A DNA stretch of 64,000 nt from Thermoproteota archaeon (GCA_027492205.1 JAOZFN010000007.1:276045-340044), one strand, 5' to 3'. Shown: positions 25,508-34,267, numbered from the stretch's first letter. Program-made: numbers and translations. Notes: generated by a model from the sequence alone, not told the origin.

Positions 25508-25903
25508 TCAGAAGAGCACCAGCCACGCGGGGACGTACACAGCGCCTCTCTCCTCGGAGACGCCCGGCCTCAGCGTCACGACGTACGTGACGTCGACCCC
25601 GAGTTCCTCGGCGGCCCTGGCCTGCCTCCTCGGCAGCCTCTTCCCGAGCCCGACCTCGAACGCCACCCTCCTCCCGGCGGCCTCGAGCACCAGGTCGACC
25701 TCCCCGTCGATCCACCCGTAGGCCAGCGAGGCCGCCCTCCTCGTCCCGACTATCCTGTGGAGCCGCGCGGCGACTGCCTCCTCCGGCAGGGTGTCGGACT
25801 CGAAGCTCGCCACCTCCACCAGGTCCCACCTGACCACCCGGTCGAGGACCTCCACCACGATCTCGGCGGCGATCTCCCTGTTCCGAGCCCTCCGTTGTGC
25901 CAT
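25508..25903 (-). CDS. PD-(D/E)XK-like fragment of an archaeal ATPase, probably truncated
   Basis: About 130 residues from the Met at 25903. The region GWIDGEVDLVLEAAGRRVAF followed by EVGLGKRLPRRQ has the D...E-x-G/K layout of the C-terminal nuclease-like domain found behind archaeal AAA ATPases (DUF234/DUF4143 type), where the usual ExK is replaced by EVGLGK. The N-terminal ATPase and winged-helix parts are missing, so this is probably a remnant, possibly still expressed. The frame is open upstream to 25999 and overlaps the next gene's end. Confidence 0.45.
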   Translation of the reverse strand: MAQRRARNREIAAEIVVEVLDRVVRWDLVEVASFESDTLPEEAVAARLHRIVGTRRAASLAYGWIDGEVDLVLEAAGRRVAFEVGLGKRLPRRQARAAEELGVDVTYVVTLRPGVSEERGAVYVPAWLVLF

Positions 25904-25995
25904 GTCGAACCCATTGGCCCCCTCCCTCATCGGCGGCGCCAAAACTCGAGCTCTGCGGTGGGGTCTCCGTCGGACCCGTGGGCCTCGCCTCGACC

Positions 25996-26544
25996 TCACT
26001 CTCCGTCCTTCAGCTCCGGGTACATCCTGAGCGCGCTCCTGGCGGCGGCCACTCCCAGCTCCGTCAGGTGGTACCGGCCGGCCGACTCGGTCACCAGGCC
26101 CAGCTCCAGCGCCCTCTCCAAGGCCGGCCCCGGGAGGAGCTTCACGGCTCCGTCGGGCGAGTCGGCCCCCAGACTAAGGAGCCGGACCAGGAGGACGTCC
26201 ACCTCGTCGGGATTCGGGAAGTAGAGCTCCCTGACCCTCCTGGCCACCTCCTCCGCTGGCAGGCCCTCGAACCTCCTCCTGAAGATTATCTTCCACTCCC
26301 TCCCGTCCCTCAGGACCTCTATGGCGAGGCCCCTCTCCCAGAGCCTCTCCTGAAGGCTGACCATGAGCTTGGCCGCCTTGAGGATCGTCTGCCAGCTGGC
26401 GTCGATCCCCAGAGACCTGATCGAGTGTGGCGTGAGCCCCTCTCCAGGTTTCACCTTGGACCCGAGTTCGGCGAGCTCCAGCGCCACCTGTGCCAGGCTC
26501 TTCCTCCCTCCTGCGGCGGTCCGGGCCTCGGCTCTGATCCCCAT
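25996..26544 (-). CDS. Hypothetical protein with C-terminal winged helix
   Basis: 182 residues. The middle contains FRRRFEGLPAEEVARRVREL; the end has ALERALELGLVTESAGRYHLT followed by ELGVAAARSAL, the recognition helix and wing of a winged helix-turn-helix. The family is unknown to me. It is divergent from another winged-helix gene across a 60-base gap that holds a palindromic operator, so the two may share regulation. Confidence 0.5.
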   Translation of the reverse strand: MGIRAEARTAAGGRKSLAQVALELAELGSKVKPGEGLTPHSIRSLGIDASWQTILKAAKLMVSLQERLWERGLAIEVLRDGREWKIIFRRRFEGLPAEEVARRVRELYFPNPDEVDVLLVRLLSLGADSPDGAVKLLPGPALERALELGLVTESAGRYHLTELGVAAARSALRMYPELKDGE

Positions 26545-26570
26545 CTCCGGGCCGGAAGGGGTCTCGACGA

Positions 26571-26601
26571 GCTAAAATACTTGTGTAAGTGAGTTACACA
26601 A
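26571..26601 (+). promoter_or_regulatory. TATA box and perfect 8-bp inverted repeat (candidate operator)
   Basis: CTAAAATA at 26571-26578 is followed by TTGTGTAA (26581-26588), GTGAG, and TTACACAA (26594-26601), a perfect inverted repeat. The GTG at 26604 starts three bases later. The site lies between the TATA box and the start, where a bound dimer would stop transcription. Confidence 0.65.
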
Positions 26602-26603
26602 TT

Positions 26604-26894
26604 GTGGAATATGGGCTGGAGCCCCACGAGGAGGAGATCCTGGTCAGGATGCTGAGGGAGGGCTTCGTCGGAGGGGCCTACTCTTCCCTGGAGAGGGTTG
26701 CCAGGGCGATAGGGTGGGAGGAGGTGGCCCGGAGGTACGGCGTCAGGGCCAAGTTCAAGTCGGTCGCCAAGAGGCTCGTCTCCAGGGGGCTCCTGACCGA
26801 CCACGGAAAGAGCATGAGGGTGCTCTCCCTCACCAGGGACGGCGTGAGGGTCGCCATGGCGCTGATCGAGCTGAGGGAGGGCTCTGAGTCCTGA
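26604..26894 (+). CDS. Winged helix-turn-helix transcription regulator
   Basis: 96 residues from the GTG at 26604 (an in-frame GTG at 26589 lies inside the palindrome and too close to the TATA box to be translated). The sequence LREGFVGGAYSSLERVARAI, KFKSVAKRLVSRGLLTDHGK and the LSLTRDGVRVA wing make a typical small archaeal winged helix, about the size of a dimeric autorepressor. The palindrome over its own promoter supports autoregulation and possibly control of the divergent 25996 gene. Confidence 0.7.
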   Translation: MEYGLEPHEEEILVRMLREGFVGGAYSSLERVARAIGWEEVARRYGVRAKFKSVAKRLVSRGLLTDHGKSMRVLSLTRDGVRVAMALIELREGSES

Positions 26895-27354
26895 CCCGGT
26901 CTGGCTACCCCCGCCTGGGCCGGCTTGACCTGCTGGATTTACCCGCCCTACCCCCGCCGGCTATAGTCCTCAGGTGTCTGGCGGCCTCGTAGGCGCCACC
27001 CTCCCGTCACCCAGCTCGGATTTTGACCTCCGGCGGGTGGAGGGGGGCGGCCCGGAAGGGAGGCCCGACCCCAGAGAGGACGCGGGAGGTAGGGAGAAGA
27101 GAGGGAGAGGAACGAAGGGAACTGGATGGAGAGACGAGAGCCTGCGGGAGAGGTCAGAGGCGAAGGAACAAAAGAGGGGGAAGGGGAGAGGGCAGAGGCC
27201 GGCGAGGAGCCAGGCCACGAAGCGAGGGCGCGAGCATGGCCTAGACGGGGGTCTCCACCACATCCCGCCCCCTGAGGAATATCCGGCAAGCGTACGGCGA
27301 ATGTTTCCGCCGGGCTGAGGCGTCGACCCAGCCGCAGAGCCAGGGCGCGGGGGG
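26895..27354. other. Purine-rich intergenic stretch
   Basis: About 460 bases. From 27030 to 27230 the plus strand is strongly purine-biased (runs of GGAGAGG/GAAGGGGAG). No gene, repeat or RNA signature that I can support. Confidence 0.45.
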
Positions 27355-28620
27355 ATGAGGGTCGCCTCCCGGGCCGGGAGGCAGCTGATTTTGAGGAGTG
27401 CAAGGAGGATATCAAGCCTGGAGTCTTTCCTTTCCCCCGAGTTTTTTGAGGGGAGTTTAGGAGAAGTTTCCCCCACCGAGCGGGGCGAATGGAGGGCCGA
27501 CGCGGCCGCAGAGGTCCCGGACGTGGCTGACTACCCAGCCTTCGCCAGGCGACTCCACAGGCGGCTGAGGCCCAGGATCGGCTGGGGCCCCGAGGAGCTG
27601 GACGAACTCCTCTGGCCGGAGCCGACGCCGGAGCTGATGGCCAGGGCCAGGTTCCTGCTGGAGAGGGCCGGTCTAGATGAGAGTGGGGTCAGGAAGGCGG
27701 TCAGGGCGATGTTCGGGAGGAAGGGGGTCAGAGCGCTCGAGGCGGGGGCCAGGCTCAGGATCGGGTGGGTGGAGAAGGCCTTCCTCTACGAGAGGGCCTA
27801 CGAGGTCACGCAGAGGGTGATGAGGGAGCACCCCGACTGGTGGGCCAAGAGGGTGAGGCGCGCGGTTAGCGAGGAACTCGGCATGGAGATGCCGCTGAGC
27901 ACGGTCTACTGCTGGATGAAGAGGGGGAATCGACCGAACGTGCTCCCGCTGAGGATGTGCCCCGCCCTGGGGACGGTGATGGGGATCGCGCTGAGCGACG
28001 GGGCCAAGACGGACAGCGCCAGGCTCAGGGTGAAGGACAGGGACTTCGCGGGGGCCTACGCGAGGGCCCTGGAGGAGGTGTCCGGTAGGAGGTTCGAGGT
28101 CAGGGGGCGCGGGGGGAGATACGAGGTGTTCCTCCGGGGCTCCCCGATACTCGAACTTATGAGGACGGGGCTGTGGAAGGTAGTGGCGTACCTGTATCCC
28201 TCTGAGTTCCTGGCGGCGCTGTTCAGTGGGGACGGTTGGGTAACCCCGCAGCTGAACATCTGGGGTCTTCGACCCTCAATAGGGTTCGTGAACAGCAACC
28301 TGAGCCTCGTCGGCTTCACAGACTGGCTGCTGAGGAGGTTCTACGGGATAAGGATGGGATGGCTCCTTCAGGAGAGTGAGGGTGAGGTTCAGGTCATTCG
28401 AGGGCAGAGGGTCAGGGTGAGGGCCTCCTACAGGATCTACACATCAAACACGAGGTTCGTGGAAATCTACGCAGAGAGAATTGGCTTCGTGATAGAGAGG
28501 AAGCAGAGGATGCTGGAAGATCTGGTGGATATCTGGCGTCGCTTCGAGCCGAAGGATCGCCCTGAGGAGTTTAAGAGACGATACGAGAAAATCAACGGGA
28601 GGTGGGTTCGTAGGCATTGA
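27355..28620 (+). CDS. LAGLIDADG homing-endonuclease-like protein with HTH
   Basis: 421 residues. Two LAGLIDADG-type helices are visible, TVMGIALSDGAK and LAALFSGDGWVT, each ending in the acidic residue needed for catalysis, with a DNA-binding saddle between them and a C-terminal basic tail. Before them, PLSTVYCWMKRGNRPN is a transposase-like helix-turn-helix of the kind fused to free-standing archaeal LAGLIDADG proteins. It is not inside an intein or an rRNA intron. The gene lies 33 bases from the 3' end of an intron-bearing tRNA-Ala on the other strand. The ATG at 27355 is the first start; the first 40 residues look non-conserved, so the true start may be later. Confidence 0.75.
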   Translation: MRVASRAGRQLILRSARRISSLESFLSPEFFEGSLGEVSPTERGEWRADAAAEVPDVADYPAFARRLHRRLRPRIGWGPEELDELLWPEPTPELMARARFLLERAGLDESGVRKAVRAMFGRKGVRALEAGARLRIGWVEKAFLYERAYEVTQRVMREHPDWWAKRVRRAVSEELGMEMPLSTVYCWMKRGNRPNVLPLRMCPALGTVMGIALSDGAKTDSARLRVKDRDFAGAYARALEEVSGRRFEVRGRGGRYEVFLRGSPILELMRTGLWKVVAYLYPSEFLAALFSGDGWVTPQLNIWGLRPSIGFVNSNLSLVGFTDWLLRRFYGIRMGWLLQESEGEVQVIRGQRVRVRASYRIYTSNTRFVEIYAERIGFVIERKQRMLEDLVDIWRRFEPKDRPEEFKRRYEKINGRWVRRH

Positions 28621-28653
28621 AACGAACGGAGATGTCTCCGAACAAGGAGATAA

Positions 28654-28757
28654 TGGTGGACCGGGCGGGATTTGAACCCGCGAGCCTCCCGCAGATTAGG
28701 CCGGCCTAAAAGGCCAGCTTGCCAAGCGGGCGCTCTACCAGGCTGAGCTACCGGCCC
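28654..28757 (-). tRNA. tRNA-Ala (anticodon GGC) with a 26-nt intron
   Basis: The 5' end GGGCCGG at 28757 pairs with CCGGTCC, including the G3:U70 pair that identifies tRNA-Ala. The D-arm is GCTC/GAGC, the anticodon stem is CCCGC/GCGGG, and the T-arm is GCGGG-TTCAAAT-CCCGC. A CCA end is encoded (28654-28656). The anticodon GGC is at 28721-28723. After A37 comes an intron of about 26 nt (28694-28719) that folds GCTGGCC-TTTTA-GGCCGGC, as expected for a bulge-helix-bulge site cut by the archaeal splicing endonuclease; the exact splice points may shift by a base. The variable loop is one base longer than usual. Confidence 0.95.
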
Positions 28758-28779
28758 ACGCAGGCAGGTAGAGGCCCGA

Positions 28780-28792
28780 TGCGGTAATTAAA
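28780..28792 (-). promoter_or_regulatory. tRNA-Ala promoter (BRE/TATA)
   Basis: On the minus strand AAGGTTTAATTAC (with TTTAATTA at 28783-28790) lies about 29 bases before the tRNA 5' end at 28757. Confidence 0.65.
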
Positions 28793-29013
28793 CCTTACCT
28801 CCTCTCCCCTCCGCTCCACCCCCTCCCCGCTACAGAAGGCCTCGCAACTCGGGCGGGTTTCTTCACGGTCTCCCCCACAGATCACTTTTTCTATAGCAGT
28901 CAACCCACGCCCTCCCTCCTTCCTTCTCTCTCCCGCCTTCCCGCCTTAACGCTGAAAACTATCCTCCGGCCAAACAACCGTTTTATTTCGTCTCGGCTTG
29001 AGATGAGGGGATC

Positions 29014-29442
29014 ATGAGGGACGGCCTCAGGCGCCTCCTCCTCTGGATAGTCCGCGAGTACGAGACCAGGTACCGCAGGGGCATCACCGTGACCAGGCTC
29101 ATGAAGCTCCTCTACATGGTCGACCTGGAGCTGAGAAGGAGGGGGTTGCCCACCTCGGGCGTCAGGTGGGTCAGGTGGTACTACGGGCCCTTCTCCAGGG
29201 AGGTCATGAGCGGGATTAACGAGCTGATCGAGGAGGGGGAGCTGAGGAGGGAGGCCGTCGTCAGAGGGGACAAGATCATAGGGGTGCTCAGCTCGGAGAG
29301 CGGGGCCAGGCTGGAGCCGGAGGTCGAGGCGGTCGCCAGGAGAGTTGTTGGAGAGCTCGGAGGGCTGAAGTTCGAGAGGCTGCTGGACAGGGTCTACGCC
29401 ACCTTCGACGAGGACAAGGACCTGGGGGACGAGGTGCCTTGA
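29014..29442 (+). CDS. Panacea-domain protein (DUF4065/SocA-like antitoxin)
   Basis: 142 residues. ITVTRLMKLLYMVDLELRR followed by RWVRWYYGPFSREV is the hallmark of the Panacea (SocA/GepA) domain, which acts as the neutralising part of many toxin-antitoxin pairs. A TTTTATTT element at 28981-28988 lies about 30 bases before the ATG. The stop overlaps the next gene (TTGA), so this is the first gene of a three-gene cassette. The domain pairs with many unrelated toxins; the likely toxin here is one of the two following genes. Confidence 0.85.
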   Translation: MRDGLRRLLLWIVREYETRYRRGITVTRLMKLLYMVDLELRRRGLPTSGVRWVRWYYGPFSREVMSGINELIEEGELRREAVVRGDKIIGVLSSESGARLEPEVEAVARRVVGELGGLKFERLLDRVYATFDEDKDLGDEVP

Positions 29443-29840
29443 AGGCGCTGAGGCTCGTGAGGCTGGAGGGCCTGATCGGGAAGTTGGAGGAGCTGGTCAG
29501 GTCGGGGAGAGTGCCAGCATTCGAGGACACTGGGCCAGAGGACTACCCGGAGATGGACAGGGAGAGGCTCGAGGATCTCCTCGCGGAGGGCATCTACCAC
29601 CTGGAGGAGGTCCCCGGGCGGATTCCGGCGCGGGCGGAGCTGGTGCTGAGGACCACGCTGGGGCTGCTGAGGTCTGCCAGAGAGGCCGACGACGAACTCC
29701 TGAGGAGGGCTCTGTTCATCTACGCGTTCTGCGAGGCCCTGGTCAGGGTCAGACCCAAGTCTAGCAAGCTGCTGAGGGCCTGCTGGGAGAGGATCGACTC
29801 AGAGGTGAGCAGAATTTCCGACGCCGTCTTCGCGCAGTGA
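29439..29840 (+). CDS. Helical hypothetical protein of the Panacea cassette
   Basis: 133 residues, almost entirely helical by pattern (LEGLIGKLEELVRSG, DRERLEDLLAEGIYHLEE, LRRALFIYAFCEALVRVR). The family is not recognised. The start is TTG at 29439, overlapping the Panacea gene's stop by four bases, and the stop lies four bases before the third gene. Translational coupling suggests that the three proteins act together. Whether it is a toxin, an antitoxin or an adaptor cannot be read from sequence. Confidence 0.65.
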   Translation: MKALRLVRLEGLIGKLEELVRSGRVPAFEDTGPEDYPEMDRERLEDLLAEGIYHLEEVPGRIPARAELVLRTTLGLLRSAREADDELLRRALFIYAFCEALVRVRPKSSKLLRACWERIDSEVSRISDAVFAQ

Positions 29841-29844
29841 GGTC

Positions 29845-30540
29845 GTGGTGCTCGACACCTACTACTACTTCAGGCCCTGGTCACTGGTTGAGCTGAGGGG
29901 GCATCTTCGTGGAAGGAGGGTGATCCTTATAGCTCCTCATCAGCTACGCACGATTCTGAGCCATCTAAACACTAGGCGGGTGGAGATCATCAACAGGTGG
30001 GATAGGAGGATCGTGGAGCGAGGTAGGGGGAGGCCCAAGCCCTGGCGAAGTCTAGCCAGGAAGCTTAAGGATGCGGATCTACTGTGCGCACTCTACCTAG
30101 GGTGGGAGCTCTCAAGAGAGCCCTTAGGTAGGATGCTCCGCATGAAGTCGGGGCTCAAGATAACGCGAGGAGATGTCGCTGACCTGAAGTATGGGCTGGA
30201 CGAGTCTATAGAGGAGGAATCCCTGCGGGACTTTTTGAGGGAGCTGATTCGCGATCTCACCTCGGCTGATCTCGAGATCAGGAACGTAACGGTGAGTTCC
30301 AGGGAGGTCTCCCAGGTGAAGGCCAGGCTCATTGAAGAGCTGTGCGCCGCTCAGAATTGTCGTAAGAGCAAGCCCGACAGTGAAGATCTGATTCTCCTGC
30401 TGACCATTAACAAGCTGCGAGAGCGAGTGAGAGTGTATGCGATAGAGAGAGATAGGGGTGAGTGCTTCGCCTGCGCTCTGAGACATCTTCTCAAAACAGA
30501 CCAAGCGTGGCGAGACAAGATTAGGATTGGACAGCTTTAG
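29845..30540 (+). CDS. PIN-like protein of the Panacea cassette, putative toxin
   Basis: 231 residues. It opens VVLDTYYYF, a strand plus Asp as at the start of PIN domains, and later has KPDSEDLILLLTINKLRERV and VYAIERDRGECFACAL, which place acidic residues where the third and fourth PIN acids would be. The match is structural in style rather than a clear family hit. Between them are long helices with basic patches (RRIVERGRGRPKPWRSLARK), suited to RNA. GTG at 29845 (or 29848) is the start. Its 3' end overlaps the convergent DUF365 gene by four bases. Confidence 0.55.
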   Translation: MVLDTYYYFRPWSLVELRGHLRGRRVILIAPHQLRTILSHLNTRRVEIINRWDRRIVERGRGRPKPWRSLARKLKDADLLCALYLGWELSREPLGRMLRMKSGLKITRGDVADLKYGLDESIEEESLRDFLRELIRDLTSADLEIRNVTVSSREVSQVKARLIEELCAAQNCRKSKPDSEDLILLLTINKLRERVRVYAIERDRGECFACALRHLLKTDQAWRDKIRIGQL

Positions 30541-30971
30541 ATCCCAGCTTGCCTTACTATCTCCTCGTACCTCTTCTTCGTTAGCCTCTCTCCAGCTACG
30601 GTGACGAATCTTTTGGGCCTATACGGCTTTGAATACCTCCTTAGGCCCCTCAGCGGTATGACTAGAAGCTTCTTTGCCCTGGGCTTTCCCCTCACGTAGG
30701 CCGCCAACTCCTCTCTGTTGAGCATCAGCCTCCTCCCGTACTTCTTCACCGCCTCTTCTGGCTCAAGCATCTCCACCGCCTCCGCCGTCCCCTCTCCCAC
30801 TATAGCCCTCACGTCCCCAGAGGCGTAGAACAGGATCTTGGAGCCTGGCCGCAGGTCCTTGTAGACCGTTGGCACCTTCACGAATACCGTCCTACCTTCG
30901 TCGAATATCCTGGAGATCAGCTCGCCGGGGAGCGGGAATATGGCTCCCACGATCTCATCGTTAGATGACAT
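30537..30971 (-). CDS. DUF365 (PUA/ASCH-like) protein
   Basis: 144 residues, small beta-rich protein of the archaeal DUF365 family, related to ASCH/PUA folds that bind RNA or modified bases: IFPLPGELISRIFDEGRTVF, then KVPTVYKDLRPGSKILFYAS and VIPLRGLRRYSKPYRPKRFV. It lies 50 bases downstream of the methylase-nuclease gene on the same strand, and could recognise modified nucleic acid in that context; this is inferred from position and fold only. Confidence 0.75.
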   Translation of the reverse strand: MSSNDEIVGAIFPLPGELISRIFDEGRTVFVKVPTVYKDLRPGSKILFYASGDVRAIVGEGTAEAVEMLEPEEAVKKYGRRLMLNREELAAYVRGKPRAKKLLVIPLRGLRRYSKPYRPKRFVTVAGERLTKKRYEEIVRQAGI

Positions 30972-31021
30972 CGGGTTGTTGGTTTCAAGTGATTAGGATA
31001 AAGGCTTGCAGTTGAAGAGAG

Positions 31022-34000
31022 CTAGGCAGTTCCTTCGAATATTCTCAGAGTCTCTTCGAGGGCTTCCAGCTCTTCTGAAGTTAGGTCGTAGAGCTGGGCT
31101 ACCAGTTCGTCAATCTCGTCCTCAACCTCTCGTAGGGCTTCGATATCGCCTTCAGCGGCTAGGTTGTGAGCTTTTTTAGATAATTCCGCAAGATTCAAGT
31201 GAAGTGGGTTCTCTGTATCGAATTTGGGTACTCTTACATGTTCTAATATGTGCGTGGAGATCGCCGTTTCTATCGTGTACCCCGCGACTATCGCCCTTAC
31301 AGGCGCCGAGTTCAGGACTGCAGATACGTAATGTGCCTCCAACTCGTTATTGAATGGTATGTAGGTAAGCTTGTGGTCTGGTAAGACTGGCTTCCTTCCT
31401 AAGAGTGGGTGTTCAATCGGTCCGATTACGGCGGCCTGAAAGAGGCCTTTCCCCGAGATCCTGCCAGAAACTTCTCTCCAAGCAACTTTAAATGTACTTA
31501 TTGCTGGTTCGGCATTAAATATCCAGTAAAATGGCGGTATTCCTTCAATATTTTCAAGCCGTCTATCCCTGTAAGGTCTCAGCTTGGATCGGTAAGGCTC
31601 AGTGTTTCTTCTAACGAGTTCGTCAAAAAACTCAATGAAATATGAATAAGTCAGGGGATATTTAGTCCTCATTTCGACGGATGGTACTACCCTACCATCT
31701 TTTGTGAGGGGGAGTATCATGTAAGTAGATGGGTAAGCAATCCATCTCTTGAGGTCTCTCCCTCTAACTAGAGGGTAAACCAGATCGGGCTCTACGACCG
31801 CTTCAACTGATTTTAGTTTCTTCTTGCTAATCTCTGACATGTTTCTGACTAGAATTCCTTCAGGCTGACTGGAAAGTAGTTGGACCCAGTACACGCCATT
31901 TAGCCCTGGATGAACCCCTACGTAAGCTTTGTAGCTAGACTTACCTAACAGCTTGTAAATGCCCATAGATGCCATCTTACTAGTCAAAATCCAGGGGGCG
32001 GCGGCATCATAGCTGGTATTGTCTTTCTGTATCGGTTCTAATATCATCTCAACGCGGTTTGAAAGACTGGCGACCTCTTCAATGTCGGCAGCGTTGGGAT
32101 CGTATCCTTCTCCGGATTTTGACCAAACGATACACCTTACTGGAAAGTGAGATACGCCCTTTTTCAAGACTATTAGGGAGGTTCTGTTAGTAGCCCCCTC
32201 GAACGGACGCATTTCAACGAGGTCGTGTATAACGATTAACTCACACTTAGTTGCGAGGAATCGTCTGAAGCTGGATCCAGCTTTAGTCTTGAATACCGTG
32301 AAGGGGATTAACATGCTGAGCCTACCATTTTCATTCATGTATCTCTCGACGGAAGTAGTCACGAACAACATGGCGATATCTCTGTTAATTCTACCTATCC
32401 CCCTCCCCCCTCCCTCAAAGAGACCGAACTTTGCCCACAAGTCTCGGGTGACCTCCCTGTAGTCCTCAGGAAGGCTCTCCCAGTTGATCCACGGGGGGTT
32501 CCCCACAACGTAGTCGAACCTTCCGACGAAGAGAGGCGCAAAGGAGTTTGCGAGTATCCTGAGCCATATCCTATCCTTCCCCTCTTCCTCCAGCTCCCTC
32601 AGCCTGTTGAACAGCGCAGCCAGGGCATCCACCTCTTCGGATGTGCACTCTACCTCCCTGGCCAGAAGCTGCCTGAACTGCTCCTCAGGATACCTGTTCC
32701 TCACGCAGTGCTCCATCACCCTGAGCACGTTGGCCAGCTCGCCCCTCTCCACCACGCCGGTGGGGACCTCGAACTCCCCGACAACCGTCCTGAGCACGTA
32801 CGAGGACTCCAGCAGCCTCGTCCTCTGCTCCACCAGGATCGAGTCGCAGAGGTACACGGGTATCACTACCGGTTCCCTCCTCTCCCTGATCAGCGGTCCC
32901 AGGGTGAGTAGGTAGTTCGCCCTGGCCGCTATGACGGCCAGTGGGTTGAGGTCGAAGCCCACTATGTTCTCCGTCACCTTCTCCAGCACTTCCGCGGGGT
33001 CTAGGAACTCCTCCTCCGCTCTCTCCCTGACCCTCTTCAGGGCTAGCACCAAGAATGTCCCGGAGCCGCACGCGGGGTCTAGGAGCCTCTTGCTCGGGTC
33101 GCCGTCGTAGCCGACCTCGTTCAGCACAAGCTCCGCTAGCCAGTCAGGAGTGTAGAACTCGCCGAGGTCGTGTCTTATCCTCCTCGGAACCAGGTTCTGG
33201 TAGAGTTCCTTGAAGAGGTCCCTCACCCTCTCGGGCTCCAGCTCGGCCGTCCCTACCTCGTAGTCTGACAGCCTCTGCACCACCCTGGCCAGGGCCCGCG
33301 CCAGCTCCCCGTCCCACTCGTTGAGGTACCACGAGAAGTAGTCTGCCTCCAGGAAGTTCAGTATTCCCAGCTGCCTGAAGACGCCCCCGTCCTCCAGCCT
33401 CGCCAGCTCGTCCCTCAGCCCCTCTGCGGAGGAGTAGTACGCGGACTCCAGCCTCCTCCAGTAGGACTGGATCAGCGAGTCGCCGTAGAGCGCCGCAACC
33501 TCGGCCGCTATCAGCTTCATCAGCAGGGCATAGTAGGTGTGGATGGCGAAGAGGAGCCTCTCCGGATCGGCGTCCCTCATCTCGTACTGCCTCTGGAGCC
33601 CCTCTATCTTCCTGCGGGAGTAGGCGCAGACCTGAGAAAAGACCCTCCTCCAGTCCTCGAACAGCACCTCTGTCCTGGGAGATTGCGGATTCGAGAGCCT
33701 CTGATAGAGCACCCTTATCGCGTGCCTGGCTACGTCGCTCCTGGGGCCGAAGTCCGAGATGAGGAACTGAGCGTCCAGCGGTTTCCTCCTAAGTCCTCTT
33801 AAGGCCTCCACGAGCTTGGAGAGAGCCCTGGCGGAGACGGAGTAGGGACCGTCACTGAGCCACTGCTTGTCTCGAGAGCGGTACCTCACGAAGCCAATCT
33901 GCCGCCCGTCTAGTACGACGCCGAAGTACCTACTGAACTCAGCCTCCCTCCCCTCAGCCAGGATGATGATGTAGCTCCTGACCTGCGCCGCGGCGCCGGT

Positions 34001-34267
34001 GAAGCCTGAGCTGCTCGAGAGCGTGCCAGGCCGCTTGTACTCAATGACGACCTTCCCGTACAATGCGTCGGGCCTGACGCCCTCTGCGAGCGTCCTCTCG
34101 TGGGCGGGCTCCCAATGCAGCTCCAGCGCCTCGAAGACCTCCTTTAAGACGGCCTCGACTCGCGTCCTGAGCTCGGCCTCGTTGCGCGACTCGTCCGCGG
34201 CCCTGAGTATGGAGGCGGCCACCTGATCTAGGTCTATGGGTTTAGCTGGCAAGGCCCTCGGGGGCAT
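31022..34267 (-). CDS. Fused restriction-modification enzyme, N6-adenine methylase with PD-(D/E)XK domain
   Basis: 1081 residues. The N-terminal region has VRPDALYGKVVIEYKRPG, a D...ExK nuclease motif near residues 68-84. A helical connector follows, then the gamma-class N6-adenine methyltransferase domain with motif I DPACGSGTFLVLALK (near residue 400), FDLNPLAV, and motif IV NPPWINW. The last third, with YPLVRGRDLKRWI and similar to the type IIG/PglX target-recognition region, should define the DNA site. This is the layout of single-chain type IIG/IIL enzymes. The last 400 residues are coded by AT-richer DNA than the first part, which suggests that the recognition domain was exchanged. Confidence 0.9.
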   Translation of the reverse strand: MPPRALPAKPIDLDQVAASILRAADESRNEAELRTRVEAVLKEVFEALELHWEPAHERTLAEGVRPDALYGKVVIEYKRPGTLSSSSGFTGAAAQVRSYIIILAEGREAEFSRYFGVVLDGRQIGFVRYRSRDKQWLSDGPYSVSARALSKLVEALRGLRRKPLDAQFLISDFGPRSDVARHAIRVLYQRLSNPQSPRTEVLFEDWRRVFSQVCAYSRRKIEGLQRQYEMRDADPERLLFAIHTYYALLMKLIAAEVAALYGDSLIQSYWRRLESAYYSSAEGLRDELARLEDGGVFRQLGILNFLEADYFSWYLNEWDGELARALARVVQRLSDYEVGTAELEPERVRDLFKELYQNLVPRRIRHDLGEFYTPDWLAELVLNEVGYDGDPSKRLLDPACGSGTFLVLALKRVRERAEEEFLDPAEVLEKVTENIVGFDLNPLAVIAARANYLLTLGPLIRERREPVVIPVYLCDSILVEQRTRLLESSYVLRTVVGEFEVPTGVVERGELANVLRVMEHCVRNRYPEEQFRQLLAREVECTSEEVDALAALFNRLRELEEEGKDRIWLRILANSFAPLFVGRFDYVVGNPPWINWESLPEDYREVTRDLWAKFGLFEGGGRGIGRINRDIAMLFVTTSVERYMNENGRLSMLIPFTVFKTKAGSSFRRFLATKCELIVIHDLVEMRPFEGATNRTSLIVLKKGVSHFPVRCIVWSKSGEGYDPNAADIEEVASLSNRVEMILEPIQKDNTSYDAAAPWILTSKMASMGIYKLLGKSSYKAYVGVHPGLNGVYWVQLLSSQPEGILVRNMSEISKKKLKSVEAVVEPDLVYPLVRGRDLKRWIAYPSTYMILPLTKDGRVVPSVEMRTKYPLTYSYFIEFFDELVRRNTEPYRSKLRPYRDRRLENIEGIPPFYWIFNAEPAISTFKVAWREVSGRISGKGLFQAAVIGPIEHPLLGRKPVLPDHKLTYIPFNNELEAHYVSAVLNSAPVRAIVAGYTIETAISTHILEHVRVPKFDTENPLHLNLAELSKKAHNLAAEGDIEALREVEDEIDELVAQLYDLTSEELEALEETLRIFEGTA

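Noticed and set aside
27030..27080. SRP RNA-like CCCGGAAGGGAG segment
   Set aside because: The archaeal helix 8 consensus is not completed (no AGCAG part, no pairing partner), and no promoter is nearby.
26948..27476. Long minus-strand open frames over the purine-rich gap
   Set aside because: Pro/Ser/Leu-rich translations of a purine-biased stretch, overlapping each other and the start of the LAGLIDADG gene; no domain features.
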